Shown piece after piece: positions 52,576 to 60,632 of a DNA stretch of 64,000 nt. The notes beneath the pieces are model-generated. The model made no database searches. It saw nothing but the letters and a program-made list of their open reading frames with translations, and was not told where the DNA came from. Numbering within the stretch: position 1 is the stretch's first letter; each line of letters opens with the position of its first letter. The stretch covers positions 16,123-80,122 of the forward strand of contig CAVEUM010000010.1 of assembly GCA_963618735.1 (NCBI GenBank), written 5' to 3'. A program made the position numbers and the translations under genes. Origin of the DNA: CAKUFA01 sp963618735. Lineage in GTDB: Bacteria > Bacillota > Clostridia > Christensenellales > Aristaeellaceae.

Positions 52576-54591
52576 ATGAAACGGGCGGATCGTATTTATT
52601 ACGGCGGTGACTATAATCCTGACCAGTGGGACGAGAAGACCATTGCCGAAGATATGCGGCTTTTCAAAAAGGCAGGCATCAATCTGCTGACGTTGCCTGT
52701 GTTTTCGTGGGCGAAGCTTGAGCCGGATGAAGGCGTGTATAACTTTGAGTGGCTCGACAAAATTATTGATCAAATCTGGGAAAACGGCATTTACGTGTGC
52801 CTTGCTACGCCTACAACGGCGCAGCCTGCGTGGCTGTCGACCCGCTATCCCGAGGTGCTCCCTGTGGACATTCAGGGGCGGAAGCGCACCCACGGAATGC
52901 GCGTGTTTTTCTGCGTAAACAGCCTGAAATACCGCGAGCGCGCCGCAGCAATCGCAGAAGAGTTTGCGAAGCGGTATGCGCATCATCCCGCACTGGCCAT
53001 GTGGCATGTATCGAATGAATACGGCACCTATTGCTATTGCCCGACTTGCCAGGCCAAGTTCCGACTGTGGCTCCGCCGCCGCTATGGCACGCTGGAGGAA
53101 TTGAACAACCGCTGGCACACCACCTTTTGGGGGCGGATTCTGACCTCGTTTGAGGAAGTGACCCTTCCCACGGAATTGAATGATGACTATCGCTTCAATC
53201 CTGCCATTGAGCTGGACTACATGCGCTTTGTGACCGATTCAACGGCGGAATGCTTCATGAATGAATACAATGTGCTCAAGCGCTATAATCCTGAAATTCC
53301 GATTCAGACGAACATGTCCGGTTTTATCAAGAAGCTGGACCAGTTTACGCTGACAAAATGCCTGGATGTGGTTGGATGGGATAACTATCCGTGGCCGCAT
53401 CATCAGCCGTCTTTTATTGCCATGAAGCATGACATCATGCGCGGACTCAAGGGCGGACAGTCGTTTGTGCTGACGGAGCAGTCTCCGAACCAGCAGAACT
53501 GGCAGCCCTACAACAAGCTCAAGCGCCCTGGCGAGGTGCGCTTGCTGAGCTATCAGGCGCTGGCGCATGGCGCAGATACGGTGCTGTTCTTCCAGATGCG
53601 GCAGTCCATTGCAGGGCAGGAAAAATTCCATGGCGCAATCATCAGCCACGCAGGGCATGAAAACACCCGCGTCTTCCGCGAGGCTGAAACGCTGGGACAC
53701 GAGCTGGAAAAGCTGGGAGATGTGTTCCTTCAGGGGCGCAGTCCTGCGAAGGTGGCCATTCTGCTGGACTGGAACAACTGGTGGGCGCTTGAATTGAGCA
53801 GCGGTCCCAATAAGGACATGGACTACCTGAACACCCTGTCGCGGTATTACAAGCCCTTCCATCAGCGGAATATTCCCGTTGACTTTGTTCATCCCGAGGC
53901 GGACACCGATTATTCCAGCTATGACCTTGTGGTCGCGCCGATGCTGTATATGACCAAGGAAGGCGTGGGCGAAAGCCTGACGGAGTACGTCCGCAAGGGC
54001 GGCACGCTGGTCACCACCGTTATGTCCGGTTTGGTGGACGAGAATGACCGCTGCGTCTTCGGCGAGTATCCCGGCAAGCTGCGCGATGTGCTGGGCATTT
54101 GGGTGGAGGAGGTTGACGCGCTCCGTCCTGATGAAAGCAACGAGATGGTGATGAACGGCGAAGTGCATCTGCCGAAGGATCATTACGGCTGCACCTTCCT
54201 GTGTGATTTGCTCCACACCCGCGGTGCTAAGGCGCTGGCAAGCTATAAGAGCGATTTCTACGCCGGAATGCCCTGCGTGACGGTGAACGACTTTGGCCAG
54301 GGCAAGGCATACTACATCGGCACCGAACCCGATGAGGATTTCCTGCAGGACATGATGGATCATGTTTGCCTGGAAGCAGGCGTCAAGGGGCTGTTCAGCG
54401 CACAGGAGGGTGTTGAAATCACCCGCCGAGTCAGCGAAAAGGCGACGGTGTATTTCGTGCTGAATAACCTGCAGACAGAAGCCGAGGTGGATTTTGGCGA
54501 ATGCCGCCTGACCGATCTCTTAAACGGCGGCACGGTGAGCGGCAAGCAGCGCATTGCGCCGCGTGATGTGTGGGTGCTGCAGGCAGAGTAA
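52576..54591 (+). CDS. GH42 beta-galactosidase
   Basis: A 671-residue GH42 enzyme. YYGGDYNPDQWDEKTIAEDM is the standard opening; WHVSNEYGTYCYCPTCQAKF holds the acid/base Glu near residue 147 and zinc-site cysteines; FVLTEQSPNQQNWQPYN holds the nucleophile Glu near 301. The trimerisation and C-terminal domains follow. GH42 enzymes act on short beta-galactosides, and some on alpha-L-arabinopyranosides. No signal peptide. It starts 15 bases after the GH2 gene with GTGGAGG as ribosome-binding site. Confidence 0.94.
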   Translation: MKRADRIYYGGDYNPDQWDEKTIAEDMRLFKKAGINLLTLPVFSWAKLEPDEGVYNFEWLDKIIDQIWENGIYVCLATPTTAQPAWLSTRYPEVLPVDIQGRKRTHGMRVFFCVNSLKYRERAAAIAEEFAKRYAHHPALAMWHVSNEYGTYCYCPTCQAKFRLWLRRRYGTLEELNNRWHTTFWGRILTSFEEVTLPTELNDDYRFNPAIELDYMRFVTDSTAECFMNEYNVLKRYNPEIPIQTNMSGFIKKLDQFTLTKCLDVVGWDNYPWPHHQPSFIAMKHDIMRGLKGGQSFVLTEQSPNQQNWQPYNKLKRPGEVRLLSYQALAHGADTVLFFQMRQSIAGQEKFHGAIISHAGHENTRVFREAETLGHELEKLGDVFLQGRSPAKVAILLDWNNWWALELSSGPNKDMDYLNTLSRYYKPFHQRNIPVDFVHPEADTDYSSYDLVVAPMLYMTKEGVGESLTEYVRKGGTLVTTVMSGLVDENDRCVFGEYPGKLRDVLGIWVEEVDALRPDESNEMVMNGEVHLPKDHYGCTFLCDLLHTRGAKALASYKSDFYAGMPCVTVNDFGQGKAYYIGTEPDEDFLQDMMDHVCLEAGVKGLFSAQEGVEITRRVSEKATVYFVLNNLQTEAEVDFGECRLTDLLNGGTVSGKQRIAPRDVWVLQAE

Positions 54592-54640
54592 GCGCGGCAC
54601 GGTACACTATTTAGGCAAGAATGTGAAATGAGGTGTTGCT

Positions 54641-55507
54641 ATGCCCTACGTCAATGCATCGGACATGCTGCAAAAGGCACAGAAAGGCCATTATGCGGTT
54701 GCGCAGTTCAATATCAACAATCTTGAGTCCATTCGGGCAATCATTGCCAAAGCGGAAGAGATGCATGCTCCGCTGATTCTGGGCGTGTCGATGGGCATCG
54801 CAAAGCAGCTTGGCGGCTACAGAACCATCGCTGATGTGGTGAAGAACGTCCTTGCGTATGATCAGGTGGAAATTCCTGTATGCCTGCATGCGGATCACAG
54901 CAGCTATGAAAAGGCAGCGGAAGCCCTCGAAAGCGGGTTTTCCTCCATCATGTTTGACGGCAGTCGTCTGCCGATTGCGGAAAATCTCGAATTGACCCGT
55001 GCGATGGCGGCTGAATGCCACGCAAGGGGAGCATCCATGGAGGCAGAGGTCGGCCCCGTTGCAGGTCATGAGGACGGCGGAGCGCTTGCAGGAGAATTGG
55101 CAGACCCTGTCGAATGTGCACGTATCGCCGCGCTTGGTGTGGATATGCTGGCCGCAGGCATCGGCAACGTGCATGGCGCCTATCCGCCCGATTGGCGCGG
55201 GCTTGACTTCGGCCGACTGTCTGAAATTCGCGAGGCGACGGGCAATCTGCCGCTGGTGCTGCATGGCGGCTCGGGCATCCCGGAGGACAGCATCCGACGG
55301 GCTGTCAGCCTGGGCGTGTGCAAAATCAATGTGAATTCCGAGTGCCGCGAGGCATTTGAAACGGCGACAAGGCGATTCTTCACCGAGGGGCTGGACAAAG
55401 AGGATCACGCGCATATGCAGATGATTACGCTTCGTCCGGGGCTTGAGGCGGTGAAGGCAGTCGCTGAGGAAAAAATGAAACTGTTCGGTTCTCAAGGAAA
55501 AGCCTGA
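54641..55507 (+). CDS. Class II (zinc) aldolase of the fructose/tagatose-bisphosphate aldolase family
   Basis: A 288-residue class II aldolase of the FbaA/KbaY/GatY family. VCLHADHSS near residue 83 provides catalytic Asp and zinc-binding His, AEVGPVAGHEDG and GIGNVHGAYP continue the site, and VLHGGSGIPEDSI is the phosphate-binding loop. Such enzymes cleave ketose-phosphates to DHAP plus an aldehyde. In this setting it most likely serves sugars released by the neighbouring hydrolases rather than glycolysis. AGGTG precedes the ATG. Confidence 0.9.
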   Translation: MPYVNASDMLQKAQKGHYAVAQFNINNLESIRAIIAKAEEMHAPLILGVSMGIAKQLGGYRTIADVVKNVLAYDQVEIPVCLHADHSSYEKAAEALESGFSSIMFDGSRLPIAENLELTRAMAAECHARGASMEAEVGPVAGHEDGGALAGELADPVECARIAALGVDMLAAGIGNVHGAYPPDWRGLDFGRLSEIREATGNLPLVLHGGSGIPEDSIRRAVSLGVCKINVNSECREAFETATRRFFTEGLDKEDHAHMQMITLRPGLEAVKAVAEEKMKLFGSQGKA

Positions 55508-55543
55508 AGCAGTTGAACGGTGAGAAAGAAAGGGGAATATCCA

Positions 55544-56215
55544 ATGAAAATTGCACTGGTATACACAAGCACGACCCCTGAACTGATTGAACTGGTGGAG
55601 CGCGAGGTGCGCGGCAATATCGGCGATGAGGCGGAAATAATCAGCCTGCAGGATCCGAGCATTTTGGCAGAGGTTCGTGATGCAGGCTACGTCACGCCTA
55701 CGGCCGCCGCGCGATTGATGGGCATGTATACAACCGCTGTCGCACAGGGCGCAGAGGCAATTCTGAACATTTGCTCATCCGTGGGCGAGGTGGCAGATGC
55801 CTTCCAATCAGCAGCGGCTTATATCGGCGTTCCTGTTGTTCGTGTGGATGAAGATATGTGCCGCCAGGCAGTGCGCACAGGGCTGAAAATCGGCGTGCTG
55901 GCAACGCTTCCCACAACGCTTGAGCCGACGAAGGGAACCATCCGCCGTGTTGCACGGGCCATGGGCAAGCATGTGGAGCTGGTGGACGGTCTGGTGGACG
56001 CGTTCGGCATGAATCAGACGCAGTTCCGTCAGCTGCTGATTGGCGCGGCAGAAAAGATCTGCCATCAGGTGGATGTGATTGTGCTGGCTCAGGGCTCAAT
56101 GGCCTATGTGGAGAAGGATATTGAAGCTGCCTGCGGCGTTCCGACGCTGTCAAGCCCCCGTTTCGGCGCGAAGGCTCTGAAGAAGGCGCTGGTTGAGAAG
56201 GGGTGCATGGAATGA
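55544..56215 (+). CDS. Asp/Glu racemase-superfamily protein
   Basis: A 223-residue protein of the Asp/Glu/hydantoin racemase superfamily. The two catalytic-Cys regions of true racemases are only partly kept: ILNICSSVGEVAD has a Cys, while the second region reads VIVLAQGSMAYVE with no Cys. A one-Cys active site resembles decarboxylases or isomerases of the superfamily (maleate isomerase, arylmalonate decarboxylase) more than a racemase. It is coupled by ATGA overlap to the GH127 gene. Function in the acid-sugar branch is inferred from context only. Confidence 0.78.
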   Translation: MKIALVYTSTTPELIELVEREVRGNIGDEAEIISLQDPSILAEVRDAGYVTPTAAARLMGMYTTAVAQGAEAILNICSSVGEVADAFQSAAAYIGVPVVRVDEDMCRQAVRTGLKIGVLATLPTTLEPTKGTIRRVARAMGKHVELVDGLVDAFGMNQTQFRQLLIGAAEKICHQVDVIVLAQGSMAYVEKDIEAACGVPTLSSPRFGAKALKKALVEKGCME

Positions 56216-58167
56216 TCGCGGATACCCTTTCTTCCCCTTATGCGAAGGTCGCAGGCGTTCCCTTCAGCGATGTGCAGTGGATGGGCGGACTCTATAAGGA
56301 GCGCTTTGATACGGTCGCTTCGGTGACCGTGCCGCATCTGCAGCACATGTTTGAGGCGAAGGACATCAGCCATGTGCTGGAAAACTTCCGCATCGCAGCA
56401 GGTGAAGCGGAAGGGGATTTCTCAGGCACGGTCTTTGGCGACGGCGACTTCTACAAATGGTTTGAAGCGGCCGTGTACACAGCGGTGCGAACGAAGAATC
56501 AGCAGCTTTTGGATCAGCTGGATGATTATATCGCCCTGTTCAGCCGTGCCCAGCAGGAGGACGGCTATCTTTCCACAAAGCAGATTATCGCCGAGAAAAA
56601 GGGGCTGAAAAACCAGCGGCAGGGGGATATCAACGATTTTGAGGTGTACAACATGGGTCACATGTTCACCTCGGCCTGCCTGTATTTCCGCCTGACGGGA
56701 CACAGAAATTTCCTGGATGTGGCAGAGCGTGCCGCAGGCTATCTGAAAAAGCTCTATGAGGAAGCGGAGCGCACGGGGGAAGTCAAGACGGCTGTTTGCC
56801 CCTCCCATTATATGGGTCTCATTGAGCTGTATCGCACAACGCGCAAGCAGGAATATCTGGATTTGGCGCGCCTGTCTGTTCAGCTGCGGGACTCCGTGAA
56901 AAACGGACTGGACGATAATCAGGATCGTCTGCCGCTGAAGCGCCATCGGAAGATTGTGGGTCACGCAGTGCGCGCAAATTACCTCTACGCAGGCGTGGCT
57001 GACCTCTACATGGAGGAAGGCGACGAGGAGTATCGTGCGGTGCTCGAAAGCGTGTGGCAGCATCTCGTGACGCAGAAGATGTACATCACAGGCGGCTGCG
57101 GCGCGCTGTACAACGGCGCATCGCCGTACGGCAATTTCTTCGCGCATCAGCTGGTGCATCAGGCGTATGGCTATGAGTATCAGCTGCCCAATGTGACGGC
57201 CTATAACGAGACCTGCGCTTCTCTGGGCGGCGTTTTTTGGGCGTGGCGCATGTTCCTGATGGATCCCAAGGTGGATTATATGGACATGCTGGAACGCATG
57301 ATGCTCAACGTCAACATGGCAGGCGTCAGCCTGGACGGCCGAAAATTCTTCTATGAGAACATGCTGCAGCGTGCGAAGCGGCTGTCCTACGAGCTTGTGT
57401 GGGGGCAGACGCGCACAGAATATATCATGAGCTATTGCTGCCCGCCGAACCTTGCACGCACCCTGGCGCAGAGCTCTGAATATGCCTACGCGGTGGATGA
57501 AAGCGGCGTGTGGACAGGCCTGTACGGAGCAAATGAGGCAAGCTTCACGCTGAAAAACGGCGCGTCCTTCCGCCTTGTGCAGTCAACGGACTATCCGTAT
57601 GACGGGAAAATCACCTTCAGCGTGCAGGAAAGCAACGGCAAGATGTTCTGTTTGCACCTTCGCATTCCTGCGTGGGCAGAGGAGGCAGAGCTGTTCATCG
57701 GTCAGGAAAAACGCAAGGTGCACGGCGGCGAATATGTTTCCGTTCAGGCGGAGAACCCCGATGACTTCTCCTGCGTGCTCGATTTGCACATGAAGCCCCG
57801 TCTGACGGTCGGTCATGGGCTGATTGAGGAGGATCGCAATCAGGCGTGCGTTGAGGTTGGTCCGCTGGTGTATTGCGTGGAAAGCCCCGATGCGCCCGAC
57901 GCGGTCAGCCTGCAGGATTTGCTGCTGCCGACGGATGCTTCCTTCGAGCCGACGACGCTTTGCATCGATGCAAGGGAAATCCGCGCGTATGAAGTCGATG
58001 CGCTCTGTCAGCAGGTTGATGATGAGGAGCGTGAGCGCCTGTACCGCACCTTCCGCCCGAATGCGCTGAAGAAGTGCAGGATTCGGATGATTCCGTATTT
58101 CGCATGGGATAATCGCGGCATGGGAGAAATGCAGGTATGGATGCCGATGGCGTGGCGCAATCTGTGA
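56212..58167 (+). CDS. GH127 family beta-L-arabinofuranosidase-like hydrolase
   Basis: A 651-residue GH127/DUF1680 enzyme. The unusual zinc-cysteine site of this family is visible: Glu and Cys in YNETCASLGGVFW near residue 332 and the paired Cys in SYCCPPNLARTLAQ near 408, one being the nucleophile. Known members release beta-L-arabinofuranose or related sugars from plant glycans and glycoproteins. No signal peptide. The ATG at 56212 lies eight bases after AAGGGG and overlaps the upstream stop. Confidence 0.92.
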   Translation: MIADTLSSPYAKVAGVPFSDVQWMGGLYKERFDTVASVTVPHLQHMFEAKDISHVLENFRIAAGEAEGDFSGTVFGDGDFYKWFEAAVYTAVRTKNQQLLDQLDDYIALFSRAQQEDGYLSTKQIIAEKKGLKNQRQGDINDFEVYNMGHMFTSACLYFRLTGHRNFLDVAERAAGYLKKLYEEAERTGEVKTAVCPSHYMGLIELYRTTRKQEYLDLARLSVQLRDSVKNGLDDNQDRLPLKRHRKIVGHAVRANYLYAGVADLYMEEGDEEYRAVLESVWQHLVTQKMYITGGCGALYNGASPYGNFFAHQLVHQAYGYEYQLPNVTAYNETCASLGGVFWAWRMFLMDPKVDYMDMLERMMLNVNMAGVSLDGRKFFYENMLQRAKRLSYELVWGQTRTEYIMSYCCPPNLARTLAQSSEYAYAVDESGVWTGLYGANEASFTLKNGASFRLVQSTDYPYDGKITFSVQESNGKMFCLHLRIPAWAEEAELFIGQEKRKVHGGEYVSVQAENPDDFSCVLDLHMKPRLTVGHGLIEEDRNQACVEVGPLVYCVESPDAPDAVSLQDLLLPTDASFEPTTLCIDAREIRAYEVDALCQQVDDEERERLYRTFRPNALKKCRIRMIPYFAWDNRGMGEMQVWMPMAWRNL

Positions 58168-58178
58168 AAGGGGCATGT

Positions 58179-59633
58179 ATGGAACAGAAAATCAAGCCAT
58201 TGAACATGGAAGCAGCGTTTGCTGCGTGTGAAGAGCTGTGGCAAAGTGCAGATGCACGCGCGCAGGCACGCATGCTGTTTGAAGAAGCCTATGCGTCCTT
58301 CAGCCCCTGCGTCATGGTTTTGGATGATGACCCCACGGGTGTGCAGACGGTGCATGATATCACCGTGGTCACCAATTGGGAAAAGGAAACGCTCCGCCGA
58401 CAGTTTGCCAGCGGAGAAAGAATGTTTTTTGTGCTGACGAATTCCCGAAGCTTTTCCGCCGTGAAGACGCAGGAGGTTCATCAGGAAATCGCGCGCAATG
58501 CCTGTGCGGCGGCGAGGGAAGCAGGCGTGCCGCTGATGATCATCTCACGGGGAGATTCCACCCTTCGCGGACATTATCCGCTGGAGACGGAGGTTTTGCG
58601 CGATACGCTGGAAAAGCAGGGAATGAAGCCGTTCGCAGGCGAGGTGCTTTGTCCCTTCTTCAAAGAAGGCGGACGATTCACCATCGGGGGCGTGCACTAT
58701 GTGAAGGAAGGCGAGCAGCTGATTCCCGCGGCGCAAACGGAATTTGCGAAGGACAAAACCTTTGGCTATACGCAGTCGGAGCTTGCAGCGTACATCCGTG
58801 AAAAATCGGGCGGCACGATTGATGAAGGGCAAATCGTGACCATCTCGCTTGCGGAATTGCGCAGCCTTGACCTTGATGCAATTGTGCGCAAGCTGAAGGC
58901 GATGCAGGGCTACCATTATGTGGCAGCGGACGCGATGGAGGAGACGGATGTTCTTTTGCTGGCAACCGTGCTGATGCGTCTGCAGGCGGAGGGACACAAT
59001 TATCTGATTCGCAGCGCCGCAGCTGTGCCGAAGGTTTTCGGCAACGTGAAGGATCGTCCGCTGCTCAGCAGGGATGAAATGGTTGAACAGGGCAGCAAGG
59101 TTGGCGGACTGGTGCTGGTGGGTTCCCATGTCAAAAAGACAACCGAACAGCTGGAATGCCTGCGCCAGTCTGCACTGCAGATGGAATTCATTCAATTTCA
59201 CGTGAATGGCTGGCAGACACCCGGTGCCCTTGAGCAGGAAACACGCCGTGCGGCAGCGCTTGCCGAGGAAGCGATGCGCAAGGGACAAACGGCAGTGGTG
59301 TATACAAGCCGCGAGCTGGTGACGCCGCCGTCTGCCGCCCCTGAAGAGCTGCTGGCCATTTCGGTGCGCATATCCGATGCCCTGACCAATGTGGTCAGCT
59401 CGCTGTCCTTCCGTCCGCGGTTTTTGATTGCGAAGGGCGGCATTACATCCTCCGATGTGGGCACCAAGGCGCTGCGTGTGCAGAAGGCAAAGGTGCTGGG
59501 GCAGGCCGCACCCGGCATTCCTGTGTGGAAAACGGGCGAGGAGAGCCTGTTCCCGAATCTGAGCTATATCATTTTTCCGGGAAACGTTGGCGGCGTTTCA
59601 ACATTGCGCGACATTGTAGAAACCATTGCATGA
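58179..59633 (+). CDS. Four-carbon acid sugar kinase (OtnK, DUF1537 family)
   Basis: A 484-residue kinase of the family that phosphorylates four-carbon acid sugars such as 3-oxo-tetronates. VMVLDDDPTGVQTVHDITVV near residue 47 and IISRGDSTLRGHYPLE near 124 are hallmarks of the N-terminal substrate domain. FLIAKGGITSSDVGTKAL and the glycine-rich ending YIIFPGNVGG mark the nucleotide-binding domain. It is longer at the N-terminus than typical OtnK. It normally works with an aldolase or dehydrogenase; here the class II aldolase and BKACE enzyme are in the same operon. Confidence 0.9.
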   Translation: MEQKIKPLNMEAAFAACEELWQSADARAQARMLFEEAYASFSPCVMVLDDDPTGVQTVHDITVVTNWEKETLRRQFASGERMFFVLTNSRSFSAVKTQEVHQEIARNACAAAREAGVPLMIISRGDSTLRGHYPLETEVLRDTLEKQGMKPFAGEVLCPFFKEGGRFTIGGVHYVKEGEQLIPAAQTEFAKDKTFGYTQSELAAYIREKSGGTIDEGQIVTISLAELRSLDLDAIVRKLKAMQGYHYVAADAMEETDVLLLATVLMRLQAEGHNYLIRSAAAVPKVFGNVKDRPLLSRDEMVEQGSKVGGLVLVGSHVKKTTEQLECLRQSALQMEFIQFHVNGWQTPGALEQETRRAAALAEEAMRKGQTAVVYTSRELVTPPSAAPEELLAISVRISDALTNVVSSLSFRPRFLIAKGGITSSDVGTKALRVQKAKVLGQAAPGIPVWKTGEESLFPNLSYIIFPGNVGGVSTLRDIVETIA

Positions 59634-59648
59634 AAAGGACGTGATTCC

Positions 59649-60455
59649 ATGGCCAATAAAGTGATTATTTCTCTTGCGCCTGTCAAGGCGGGTACGCCGA
59701 TTGACAAAACGGCGCTGGCGGAAGATGTTCGCATCAGCGTGGAAAAGGGTGCAGGCATGTGTCACCTGCATTGCCGCCTGCCTGACGGCACGCTGACCCC
59801 TGACACAACGGAATTCATCGCAACCTTTGAGGAAATCCTTGCCCGCACGGATGTGCTTGTGCAGGCCTCTACGGGCGGCGTTTCAAACATGACGATTCAG
59901 GAGCGCTGCAATCCGCTGGATTATCATCGCGTGGAAAGCTCATCGCTCAATGGCGGCAGCACGAACCTGAACGGCGGACTGTACGTCAACACGGATGCGG
60001 ACATTGCCTATTGCGCCAAGCGCTCCTACGACCGAGGGATCATCCCCGAGGTGGAGGTTTTCGATATCGGCATGATTTACAACATTGAGCGTGATGCCAT
60101 GCAGCAGCCGTATCGCCGTCCGATTTTCTATAACCTGGTGTTCGGCCACAAGGGCGGCATGCAGCCGAATATCACCTGCCTGCAGGCATTCCGCTCTGCC
60201 GTTCCGCAGGATGCCAAATGGGGCGTAACGCACTACGGACGTGATAACTGGGCGTTCCTCGCAGCGGCAATCGCTATGGGCGCAAGCGTTGTGCGAATCG
60301 GCTTCGAGGATAGTGATTACCTTGCCGATGGCGTGCATGCGACGCACAATTATCAGCTGGTTGAGCGCCTGGTTCAGTTGATTCGCGCTATCGGCTATGA
60401 GCCTGCTACACCTGACGAAGCAAGAAAGATCATGGGTACCTTGCCCCGCGCATGA
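59649..60455 (+). CDS. Beta-keto acid cleavage enzyme (BKACE, DUF849)
   Basis: A 268-residue BKACE. These zinc enzymes cleave a beta-keto acid with acetyl-CoA to acetoacetate and a CoA ester. GMCHLHCRLPDG near residue 38 gives the metal-binding His-x-His pair, and VRIGFEDSDYLADG keeps the Glu-containing loop. The classic member is 3-keto-5-aminohexanoate cleavage enzyme of lysine fermentation, but no other lysine-fermentation gene is here. Membership of a sugar operon suggests a sugar-derived beta-keto acid. It is the last gene before the operon terminator. Confidence 0.9.
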   Translation: MANKVIISLAPVKAGTPIDKTALAEDVRISVEKGAGMCHLHCRLPDGTLTPDTTEFIATFEEILARTDVLVQASTGGVSNMTIQERCNPLDYHRVESSSLNGGSTNLNGGLYVNTDADIAYCAKRSYDRGIIPEVEVFDIGMIYNIERDAMQQPYRRPIFYNLVFGHKGGMQPNITCLQAFRSAVPQDAKWGVTHYGRDNWAFLAAAIAMGASVVRIGFEDSDYLADGVHATHNYQLVERLVQLIRAIGYEPATPDEARKIMGTLPRA

Positions 60456-60483
60456 TGCTTTGGCGTCATTGCGCAAAATTGCA

Positions 60484-60539
60484 GCCCTCCTGTCATCGCT
60501 TTCCGCATGCGGATGAAAGCAGCAGGAGGGCTTTTGTTT
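60484..60539 (+). terminator. Terminator of the rightward carbohydrate operon
   Basis: GCCCTCCTG and CAGGAGGGC enclose an inner GCTTTC/GAAAGC pairing; TTTTGTTT follows. Confidence 0.9.
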
Positions 60540-60595
60540 ACAATGAGTGGACGGGAAGGCTTGATGCGTTTTCCGCGATGTCATCCGTGCAAACA

Positions 60596-60625
60596 CGAGC
60601 GGCGCTCGCGATGGAACGCCGCCCG
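60596..60625 (-). terminator. Hairpin after the Cys-repeat protein gene
   Basis: CGGGCGGCG and CGCCGCTCG form a GC-rich stem on the minus strand; only TGTTTG follows, so it is a weak terminator. Confidence 0.55.
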
Positions 60626-60632
60626 CATTTGC

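Noticed and set aside
59649..60455. BKACE as part of a lysine-fermentation cluster
   Set aside because: No aminomutase, kdd or other lysine-fermentation gene is nearby; all neighbours are carbohydrate genes.
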